A DNA stretch of 8,704 bases from Clostridium sp. UBA5530 (GTDB taxonomy: Bacteria > Bacillota > Clostridia > Clostridiales > Clostridiaceae): assembly GCA_002423705.1 (NCBI GenBank), contig DINW01000027.1, positions 72,801 through 81,504 of the forward strand. The letters are read 5' to 3'. Positions 1 to 5,344 of the stretch are shown here, in pieces (position 1 is the stretch's first letter; each line of letters begins with the position of its first letter). The position numbers and the translations under genes are program-made. The notes under the pieces are model-generated. The model had not been told where the DNA came from. It worked only from the letters and a program-made list of their open reading frames with translations, and made no database searches.

Positions 1-96
1 GTAAAGAGAATCAAGGCTATAGTTAATGGAACCCCTAAAACTGTTCATGTATGCACAAGATGCTTACGTTCAGGTAAGGTTCAACGTGCTATATAA
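1..96 (+). CDS. rpmB: 50S ribosomal protein L28, C-terminal part (5' end outside window)
   Basis: Frame 1 reads 31 codons to a TAA at 94-96. It gives the typical L28 tail: a KAIVNGTPK strand, then VHVCTRCLRSGKV and RAI at the end. L28 is a small (about 60 aa) protein of the large ribosomal subunit. The CxxC pair (codons at 52-54 and 61-63) is the second half of the zinc-ribbon seen in the cysteine-containing form of L28; the first pair would lie in the missing N-terminal half, so zinc binding cannot be confirmed here. The gene is convergent with the long minus-strand gene block and shares a terminator with it. Location next to spoVM and thiN matches the Bacillus subtilis order. The identification is firm; only the 5' half is missing. 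Confidence 0.95.
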   Translation, partial: VKRIKAIVNGTPKTVHVCTRCLRSGKVQRAI

Positions 97-146
97 ATAA
101 TAAAAAAATGCAGTTGTTAAGCCAATTGCATTTTTTTATTATTTAT
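93..146. terminator. bidirectional intrinsic terminator between rpmB and spoVM
   Basis: A 24-bp stem (93-116 with 123-146) closes a 6-nt loop (117-122). The core TGCAGTTG/CAATTGCA contains the only imperfect position, a G-U pair on the plus-strand RNA. It is flanked by A7 on one side and T7 on the other, so on either strand the RNA ends in a U tract after the core stem. It lies immediately after rpmB, whose TAA (94-96) is inside the base of the stem, and 37 nt past the spoVM stop on the other strand. It should therefore end both convergent transcripts. Confidence 0.9.
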
Positions 147-183
147 GTTTTTTGTTGTTCTTTTTAAGGTTTATTATAGTCTT

Positions 184-252
184 TTATTTTCGCTTAAAAA
201 ATTTTATAAATTTTGATATACACTTTGGAACCTTAATAGCTATTATTTTCAT
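184..252 (-). CDS. spoVM: SpoVM, stage V sporulation peptide (22 aa)
   Basis: A minus-strand ORF of 22 codons from ATG (252-250) to TAA (186-184). It begins MKIIAIKVPK and ends FKRK. B. subtilis SpoVM (26 aa) begins MKFYTIKLPK, so M1, K2, I6, K7, P9 and K10 match at the same positions. Pro9 is the residue known to be needed for curvature-specific binding in B. subtilis. The rest alternates hydrophobic and Lys/Arg residues, as expected for an amphipathic helix lying flat on the membrane. In B. subtilis the peptide marks the convex forespore membrane, anchors the coat ATPase SpoIVA and inhibits FtsH. A near-ideal GGAGG (264-260) sits 7 nt before the ATG. Position between thiN and rpmB is the same as in Bacillus. 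It is four residues shorter than the Bacillus peptide and has Cys at position 11 instead of Phe. Too short for standard ORF scans. Confidence 0.88.
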   Translation of the reverse strand: MKIIAIKVPKCISKFIKFFKRK

Positions 253-279
253 GAACTCCCCTCCACTTCTATTCTATAT

Positions 280-444
280 TTACCTCCGCCACCTTTGTGA
301 TATAAGCCATCCAGTATAAACTAGTGCACATCCCCCTAACAATAACCATCCCCAAATAGGCATTATTACCGCTACTAACATTCCCACACCAACTGAAGTG
401 ATAATCACTCCAAATAAATTATTGAAGCAACATTTTTTGGACAA
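280..444 (-). CDS. small two-helix membrane protein of unknown function (54 aa)
   Basis: I do not recognise this family for certain. The minus-strand frame ends at TAA (282-280). From the TTG at 444 it gives 54 aa: a basic Cys-containing start (MSKKCCFNN), one hydrophobic segment at about residues 10-29 (LFGVIITSVGVG onward), a short PIWGW turn at about 29-33, a second hydrophobic segment at about 34-48, and a basic end (SQRWRR). Charged ends and the turn suggest a membrane hairpin with both ends in the cytoplasm. TTG 444 is preferred because GGTGAT (454-449), a match to the 3' half of the Shine-Dalgarno consensus, lies 4 nt upstream. A GTG at 453 would add three residues (57 aa) but has only AAGG 4 nt away, which is too close. 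The frame is closed upstream by TAA, so no longer form exists. It lies 27 nt ahead of spoVM and may share its transcript. Confidence 0.7.
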   Translation of the reverse strand: MSKKCCFNNLFGVIITSVGVGMLVAVIMPIWGWLLLGGCALVYTGWLISQRWRR

Positions 445-502
445 AAAAATCACCAAACCTTAGCATCTTTAATACCATTATATGTATTAACTAAGATTTG
501 GT
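443..502 (-). terminator. intrinsic terminator after thiN, overlapping the start of the small membrane gene
   Basis: On the minus strand a 12-bp outer stem pairs 502-491 with 463-452, with one G-U pair (458/496). Inside it a 7-bp stem pairs 490-484 with 475-469 around an 8-nt loop (483-476). Five bases (468-464) bulge on the 3' side. Two bases after the stem comes T7 (449-443). It begins 7 nt past the thiN stop, so it should end the fmt-thiN operon transcript. An A-rich run (511-506) on the 5' side gives the plus strand a U6 tract too, but no plus-strand gene needs it. Its 3' arm and T tract overlap the translation start region of the 280-444 gene. Confidence 0.75.
477..484 (-). promoter_or_regulatory. 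candidate -10 element for the small membrane gene and spoVM
   Basis: Read on the minus strand the sequence is CATATAAT. It contains a perfect TATAAT (482-477) and also resembles the sporulation sigma-E -10 consensus CATACAnT, with one mismatch. It lies in the loop and inner stem of the terminator hairpin, so a start site 6-7 nt downstream (about 470) would give an RNA holding only the 3' arm. No good -35 is visible: at 17-bp spacing it is GTAACC (3 of 6 to TTGACA), and no clear sigma-E -35 is present. Treat as a candidate; the region is AT-rich and such boxes arise by chance. Confidence 0.3.
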
Positions 503-509
503 TACTTTT

Positions 510-1148
510 TTAATCTCTGGAATATATGACCATGACTATTCCATCTTTAAATTCTATTTTAATTTCATCTCCTAAAAATTCATTAGATATAGTTAAGGGA
601 TCTCCAAGAACTAAATTGTGGTTATGTAGTTCATATTTTGCTCCCTTGATAGAAAAATCTTTTACCTCTTCCCTAAATCCTTGGAAGGATATATATCTTC
701 CAAAATTTCTTTTTAAAGTAATAGCTTTATCTGTTAAAAATATTAAATTGTTATCATCTCTAATATAAACATTAATCTTATTCATAAGGCCCCTATATAA
801 TAAGCCTAAATTTCCAATTAAATGATCTATTCTAGTACCGGTACATCCTAACAGTACTATATCTCTTATGTCTTTCATCTTTAAAATTTCATTAAAAGCT
901 ATTTCACTATCAGTATAGTCCTTTTCTGGAGGATATATCTTTATATTGGCATTGATGTTTTTATAATAATTTAAAATTTCTTTATCTATGGAATCAAAAT
1001 CTCCAAGTAAAATATCAGGGGTTATCTTATATTGAAATAAGACTTTGGCCCCTCCATCAGCGCATACTACTATATGAGCATTCTTCAATTCCTCTAATAG
1101 TATATCTTTACAAGGTGACTTTCCTCCTGCCACAAGCACCGCTTTCAT
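510..1148 (-). CDS. thiN: thiamine pyrophosphokinase
   Basis: A protein of 212 aa, the normal length for the family. It transfers pyrophosphate from ATP to thiamine to make thiamine diphosphate, the coenzyme form, in the cytoplasm. Family motifs seen: AGG near the N-terminus (7-9), ADGG at 30-33, GDFDS at 49-53 (acidic metal/ATP site), KDYTDSE at 76-82, and GCTGTRIDH at 101-109 followed by N113; the C-terminal thiamine-binding region carries SNEF at 188-191. The ATG (1148-1146) directly follows the rpe stop (1151-1149) with no gap, and an AGAGAGG site inside rpe serves it, so translation is probably coupled. It is the last gene of the operon before a strong hairpin terminator. No THI-box riboswitch is seen upstream, in keeping with a salvage/coenzyme-charging gene in a housekeeping operon. 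Confidence 0.95.
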   Translation of the reverse strand: MKAVLVAGGKSPCKDILLEELKNAHIVVCADGGAKVLFQYKITPDILLGDFDSIDKEILNYYKNINANIKIYPPEKDYTDSEIAFNEILKMKDIRDIVLLGCTGTRIDHLIGNLGLLYRGLMNKINVYIRDDNNLIFLTDKAITLKRNFGRYISFQGFREEVKDFSIKGAKYELHNHNLVLGDPLTISNEFLGDEIKIEFKDGIVMVIYSRD

Positions 1149-1802
1149 TTACTTTAAAGCCTCTCTTAATGATTTAATATTAGATTCTATATTATCTTCC
1201 TTAAATACTGCTGAACCTGCTACTATTACATTGGCACCACATTGGACTATAGAATTAATATTATCTACCCCAACGCCTCCATCTACTTCTATCATAAGTT
1301 CGGGGTTTTTATTTACTCTTAATTGATTAGCTGCTTTAATCTTCTCTGAACAGTAGCTTATATATTTTTGTCCACCAAACCCAGGGTTCACAGTCATTAT
1401 AAGGACCATATCTACTATACCTACTATATTTTCCAATACGCTGATGGGAGTACCAGGATTTATAGCAACTCCAGCTTTAAGTCCAAAGCTCTTTATATAG
1501 TTTATAGTCCTATCTATATGTTTATCCGCTTCATAGTGAACAGTAATTATATCTGCTCCTGCCTTTACAAAATCTTCTATATATCTAGATGGTTCTTCTA
1601 TCATTAAATGAACATCAAATATTTTCTTAGTATACCCCCTCACACTTCTCATTATAGGTGCCCCAAAGGATATGTTAGGTACAAAACTTCCATCCATTAC
1701 ATCTATATGTACCATCTCCACATTGGATTTATCTAGTCTTTCAATTTGTTCTCCTAACCTTGAAAAATCTGCTGAAAGTATTGATGGTGATATTTTTATC
1801 AT
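1149..1802 (-). CDS. rpe: ribulose-phosphate 3-epimerase
   Basis: A 217-aa TIM-barrel enzyme of usual length. It interconverts ribulose 5-phosphate and xylulose 5-phosphate in the pentose phosphate pathway. The N-terminal KISPSILSADF is characteristic; the metal site is visible as H32 and D34 in VHIDVMDG (with family motif D37), H65 in DVHLM, and D174 in EVDGG. MTVNPGFGGQ (136-145) is the phosphate-side loop, and AGSAVF (195-200) is the C-terminal phosphate-binding strand. D34 and D174 are the acid/base pair in characterised members. The ATG overlaps the rsgA stop as ATGA (1802-1799), and a GGGGG-rich site inside rsgA lies upstream, so translation is likely coupled. The RsgA-Rpe-ThiN order is that of B. 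subtilis. No anomaly seen. Confidence 0.96.
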   Translation of the reverse strand: MIKISPSILSADFSRLGEQIERLDKSNVEMVHIDVMDGSFVPNISFGAPIMRSVRGYTKKIFDVHLMIEEPSRYIEDFVKAGADIITVHYEADKHIDRTINYIKSFGLKAGVAINPGTPISVLENIVGIVDMVLIMTVNPGFGGQKYISYCSEKIKAANQLRVNKNPELMIEVDGGVGVDNINSIVQCGANVIVAGSAVFKEDNIESNIKSLREALK

Positions 1803-2665
1803 CTTTTCTTTCTTCCCCCTTTAATTTCTTCTAAAGTTCTTATATAAAAATCATATCTCATTTTGTTTATTTTTCCTTGGTCTACTGCTTTTTTTATAGC
1901 ACATTGTGGTTCCTTGTTGTGAATACAGGAAGAAAATTTACACATACCCTGATAATCATTAAATTCAGGGAAACAATATTTTAGTTTTTCCTCCTCTATA
2001 AAGGATATATCTATATTGGAGAATCCAGGAGTATCTACCAAGAAACCTTTTCCAGTATCTATAAGTTCACTATGCCTCGTGGTATGCTTTCCCCTTTGAA
2101 GCTTTTCACTTATTTCCCCTGTTTCCATTAAGTTTTCTCCACTTAATTTATTCATTAAAGTAGATTTTCCTGCTCCAGAAGGTCCACACAATACCGTAAC
2201 ATTGCCCTTAATCTTCTCTTCTAGTAAATCTATATTCAGCCCTTCCTTTGCTTTAATAGGAATTACCTCATAGCCTATATTCTCAAATATAACTTCTATA
2301 TTTTTATATTCCTCTTCACTGCATAAATCTATTTTATTTATACATATAACGGCCTTAAGCCTATTATATTCACAAAGAGCTAAAAAATTGTTTAATAAAT
2401 CCATGTTTATGTCTGGGCTTTTAGCTGCAAATACTATAAAAGCTTGAGTTACGTTGGCCACTGTTGGTCTTATAAGATAGGTATCTCTTTCATGGATTTT
2501 TTCAATGACACCCTTTCCATCCTTAACAGAAATATCTACTTTATCTCCAACTATAGGGGCAAGTTCCTTATATCTAAACTTGCCCCTAGCTTTACATTCT
2601 ATAACCTTTCCCTCACTCTTTACATAGTAGAAGCCACCTATACCTTTTATAATAGTTCCTGTCAT
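1799..2665 (-). CDS. rsgA: ribosome small subunit-dependent GTPase A (30S maturation factor)
   Basis: A 288-aa circularly permuted GTPase that binds the 30S subunit late in its assembly and leaves on GTP hydrolysis. Domains: an N-terminal OB fold (about 1-68); the GTPase domain with motifs in permuted order, NKID (110-113, G4) first, then the P-loop GPSGAGKST (161-169, G1), switch region GKHTTRH (192-198, G2) and DTPG (211-214, G3); and a C-terminal zinc finger with C242, C247, H249 and C255. All key residues are present. GGAGG sits 4 nt before the ATG, 18 nt after the prkC stop. In B. subtilis this protein (CpgA) is a substrate of PrkC and PrpC, whose genes lie directly upstream here, so post-translational control by its neighbours is plausible but not shown by the sequence. 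Confidence 0.97.
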   Translation of the reverse strand: MTGTIIKGIGGFYYVKSEGKVIECKARGKFRYKELAPIVGDKVDISVKDGKGVIEKIHERDTYLIRPTVANVTQAFIVFAAKSPDINMDLLNNFLALCEYNRLKAVICINKIDLCSEEEYKNIEVIFENIGYEVIPIKAKEGLNIDLLEEKIKGNVTVLCGPSGAGKSTLMNKLSGENLMETGEISEKLQRGKHTTRHSELIDTGKGFLVDTPGFSNIDISFIEEEKLKYCFPEFNDYQGMCKFSSCIHNKEPQCAIKKAVDQGKINKMRYDFYIRTLEEIKGGRKKR

Positions 2666-2683
2666 AGCTCCTCCTATATGATA

Positions 2684-4612
2684 CTATGGTTTCTTTGGAT
2701 CGTCTGGTACCTTAATTTCCACCTCAGTTATTTTTATCGTTGCACCTTTTTCTGTCTCTCCGTTAGGAGTATAGGCTTTAATTACAGCTTCATTGCTATA
2801 TCCATTTTCATTAATATTAAGTTCTAAACCTTTAAGAATTTCTCTAGCTTGGTTTATAGTTTTACCAACTAAAGAAGGAATTTTAATTTTTTCTGGCTTG
2901 TATTCCCAAATAGTTATAGAAACACTATTTCCTTCTTGAACGCTTACTCCAGGCTGAATACTTTGAGACTCTACTAATCCATCTTTACTCTTATCATTGG
3001 TAGTTTTAGTACTAACATTACCTAGTTTAAGCTTATTAGCTTTTAATAAAGATTCAGCATCTCCTCTTGTTTTGTTAATTAAATCTGGTACAGGATAATA
3101 TCTTATTTGTGGTCCATCACTTATAACTATATTAACCTTATCACCTTTTTTTACTTCTGTATCTACTGCTGGATTTTGTTTCATTATGTTTCCCTTAGTT
3201 ACTGTATCACTATTTTCCTTGGTAATTTCCCCAAGCTTTAATCCTCTTTTCTCTAAATATGAAGCTACCGTGTCAGGATCCATATCCTTTAAGTCAGGCA
3301 CTAATATCTTTTTAGCTCCACTGCTAACTATAACTCTTACCTTTCCCTTAGCGGTTTCTCCTTCTCCCGGAAATACCTTTAATATGATTCCTGCTTCTTT
3401 ATCATCACTTTCCTCCACTTCCCCTATTTCCACGACTAATCCTTTTTCCTTTAATATAGCCTTGGCTTCTTCTTGAGATAGTCCTACTATTTTAGGCACC
3501 ACTACTTCTTCTCCGCTACCACTGCTTTCTGTATTGCTTGGTTTCAAAAGGAATGCTGCAGCCATTACACCTAAAGCTACAACCAAAACTCCTATAAGAG
3601 AAAAAATCAAATACTTTTTCTTTTTTCTCTTAGGGTCTTCATCCTCATATTCATCCTCTTCATCTTCATCCTCCTCATCTTGATTTTTGGAAGGACGCTT
3701 TTTATTATCTTGCTTTTTTAAGTCTGCAGCACTTATAGGCTTCATAACCCTTGTAAAATCTTCTTCTATATCTGTTGTTTCAATATTCACATCTAGGTTT
3801 TTTTGTATCTTCAATAAATCATTTAAAATTTCTTTTACATTCTGATATCTTTTTATTGGCTCCTTTTCCATAGCCTTTAATATTAGTTTATTTAAAGTAT
3901 GGGGAATATTTTCATCTATCATATTAGGAGGTACCACTGGTTCTTGTATATGCTTTAATGCAACAGATACAGGACTTTCTGCATCAAAAGGAAGCTTTCC
4001 AGTTACCATCTCATAAAGAACCACTCCAAAGGAGTATATATCACTTCTATAATCTACATAATTGCCTTTAGCTTGCTCAGGTGAAAAGTAATGAGCTGAT
4101 CCCATTATTTTGCTCGTATTAGTTATGGTCTGAGAATCAGGGGATTTGGCTATTCCAAAATCTGTAACCTTTACAATTCCCTCACCTGTTACCAGTATAT
4201 TTTGTGGCTTCACATCTCTATGTATAATGTTATTCCTGTGAGCACAATCCAAAGCTCTAGCTATTTGAATACCATAATCTATAACTTTATCATAGGATAG
4301 CTTACCACTTTCCCTTATTATTTGTTTTAAAGTTTTACCTTTTACATATTCCATTACGATATAGTGTATATCATCTTGTTTTCCAACATCCAAAACATTA
4401 ACTATGTTATTGTCTGAAAGATTGGCTAACGCCGTAGCTTCCTTTGTAAACTTTTCTACTACATTGCTGTCATCTATAAATTCTTTTTTTAGTATCTTTA
4501 CTGCATCATATCGGTTTAGCTTCTGGCATTTAGCTTTATATACTTCTGCCATACCACCTTCACCTATTTTTTCAATTATTTCGTATCTATTACCTAGAAT
4601 AGTTCCAATCAT
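2684..4612 (-). CDS. prkC: PASTA-domain Ser/Thr protein kinase
   Basis: A 642-aa single-pass membrane kinase. The cytoplasmic kinase domain (about 9-270) has the glycine loop GEGGMAEV (17-24), catalytic K39, E58, HRDVKPQN (131-138, catalytic D133), DFG (151-153), a Ser/Thr-rich activation loop (160-172) suited to autophosphorylation, and SPE (177-179). A linker carries an acidic run (312-326) and then KRKKKK just before one membrane helix (about 334-356). Outside are three clear PASTA repeats (about 370-432, 434-500, 505-571) and a shorter, diverged fourth (about 575-634), then a Pro/Lys tail. PASTA domains bind peptidoglycan fragments; the B. subtilis orthologue triggers spore germination in response to them. 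The ATG at 4612 is chosen because GGAGG (4625-4621) lies 8 nt upstream; a longer reading from TTG 4627 would place the start inside that site. It overlaps stp by 23 nt, so kinase and phosphatase are co-expressed. Confidence 0.96.
   Translation of the reverse strand: MIGTILGNRYEIIEKIGEGGMAEVYKAKCQKLNRYDAVKILKKEFIDDSNVVEKFTKEATALANLSDNNIVNVLDVGKQDDIHYIVMEYVKGKTLKQIIRESGKLSYDKVIDYGIQIARALDCAHRNNIIHRDVKPQNILVTGEGIVKVTDFGIAKSPDSQTITNTSKIMGSAHYFSPEQAKGNYVDYRSDIYSFGVVLYEMVTGKLPFDAESPVSVALKHIQEPVVPPNMIDENIPHTLNKLILKAMEKEPIKRYQNVKEILNDLLKIQKNLDVNIETTDIEEDFTRVMKPISAADLKKQDNKKRPSKNQDEEDEDEEDEYEDEDPKRKKKKYLIFSLIGVLVVALGVMAAAFLLKPSNTESSGSGEEVVVPKIVGLSQEEAKAILKEKGLVVEIGEVEESDDKEAGIILKVFPGEGETAKGKVRVIVSSGAKKILVPDLKDMDPDTVASYLEKRGLKLGEITKENSDTVTKGNIMKQNPAVDTEVKKGDKVNIVISDGPQIRYYPVPDLINKTRGDAESLLKANKLKLGNVSTKTTNDKSKDGLVESQSIQPGVSVQEGNSVSITIWEYKPEKIKIPSLVGKTINQAREILKGLELNINENGYSNEAVIKAYTPNGETEKGATIKITEVEIKVPDDPKKP
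3635..3679 (-). repeat. low-complexity GAT/GAG/GAA triplet tract in prkC
   Basis: Fifteen consecutive codons (residues 312-326 of PrkC) encode only Asp and Glu apart from one Tyr. They lie in the cytoplasmic linker between the kinase domain and the Lys/Arg cluster that precedes the membrane helix. The DNA is a near-repeat of GAT, GAA and GAG triplets, so in-frame length change by replication slippage is likely between strains. Confidence 0.6.
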
Positions 4613-5330
4613 AACAATCTCCTCCAAATATCATAAAAGATATATTATCTCTAGCTCCCCTATCTTTGGCCAAGGCTATTAACTTTTCACAAATAATCAT
4701 ATAATCCTTTTCACTTTTTATCATGTCATAAATTTCTTCTTTGGAAACCTCATTGCTTAAGCCATCTGTACAAAGAATTATATGCTTTACTTCATCTGTT
4801 AAATCCACCTCGTACAGATCTACTTCTACTTTGTCATCGGTACCTACAGCCCTTGTTATTATATTCTTATTGGGATGACTTAAAGCCTCCTTTTCTGTAA
4901 TGGAACCATCATCTACTAATTCTTGGACAAGGGAGTGGTCTTTAGTTAGCTTATATATAAGGTTATCTTCAACTATAAATAAACTACTATCACCCACATT
5001 ACCTACCCATGCTTTATTACCTTGTACTAAACATGCAGTAACGGTGGTTCCCATACCATTTAAATTACTTGTACCTAAGCTATACTCATATACTTTTTTA
5101 TTTGCCTCTTTTATAGCCTCAATTAAATCCTCACCATTGGCCTTAGATTCCTTGGACTTTATATTTTCTATTATTGATTCTACAGCCATTTTACTAGCTA
5201 CTTCTCCTGCGTTATGTCCGCCCATACCATCAGCTACTACATAAATCGCATTGTTTTCATCTAAGTGGTAGGATAAGTAATCTTCGTTTGTCTTTCTTAC
5301 ATTACCAACGTCTGTAATCATTCCCACCAT
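4590..5330 (-). CDS. stp: PP2C-type Ser/Thr protein phosphatase, partner of PrkC
   Basis: A 246-aa metal-dependent (PPM) phosphatase, the usual length for the single-domain bacterial group (B. subtilis PrpC). Cytoplasmic; no membrane segment. Motifs in order: RKTNED (12-17), VADGMGGH (32-39, metal-binding D34), GMGTT (92-96), VGNVGDSS (109-116), DHS (131-133), CTDGLSN (187-193, D189) and GARDNIS (225-231, D228). It removes phosphates placed by PrkC. The start at 5330 is preferred because AGAGGGGTG (5344-5336) precedes it with good spacing, and the protein then opens MVGMITDVGN as in the family. An in-frame ATG at 5348 overlaps the rlmN stop as ATGA but has no ribosome binding site; the longest frame begins at 5390 inside rlmN. 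The last 23 nt overlap prkC, whose ribosome binding site is inside this gene. Confidence 0.95.
   Translation of the reverse strand: MVGMITDVGNVRKTNEDYLSYHLDENNAIYVVADGMGGHNAGEVASKMAVESIIENIKSKESKANGEDLIEAIKEANKKVYEYSLGTSNLNGMGTTVTACLVQGNKAWVGNVGDSSLFIVEDNLIYKLTKDHSLVQELVDDGSITEKEALSHPNKNIITRAVGTDDKVEVDLYEVDLTDEVKHIILCTDGLSNEVSKEEIYDMIKSEKDYMIICEKLIALAKDRGARDNISFMIFGGDCYDWNYSR
4621..4625 (-). promoter_or_regulatory. ribosome binding site that decides the prkC start
   Basis: GGAGG on the minus strand, 8 nt before the ATG at 4612-4610, inside the last codons of stp. It rules out the TTG at 4627, which would lie upstream of this site, and implies that ribosomes finishing stp can load on prkC. 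Confidence 0.85.
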
Positions 5331-5335
5331 AAAAA

Positions 5336-5344
5336 CACCCCTCT
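5336..5344 (-). promoter_or_regulatory. ribosome binding site that decides the stp start
   Basis: AGAGGGGTG on the minus strand, directly after the rlmN stop (5347-5345) and 5 nt before the ATG at 5330 (7 nt counted from GAGGGG). It supports the 246-aa form of the phosphatase over the two longer in-frame readings. Confidence 0.8.

Noticed and set aside
313..342. Sigma-A-like pair TTGTTA - 18 bp - TATACT on the minus strand, a possible separate promoter for spoVM
   Set aside because: It lies inside the small membrane gene, the -35 matches only 4 of 6, and AT-rich DNA gives many such pairs. Not excluded, but too weak to list.
397..409. Perfect palindrome AGTGAT-A-ATCACT, a possible operator
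   Set aside because: It lies within codons for the first membrane helix of the small protein, is only 6 bp per arm, and has no second copy or promoter beside it; likely chance.
526..768. Plus-strand open frames opposite thiN, rpe, rsgA, prkC, stp and rsmB
   Set aside because: They lie fully or almost fully over genes with clear family motifs on the other strand, have no ribosome binding sites of note, and their translations resemble no known protein.
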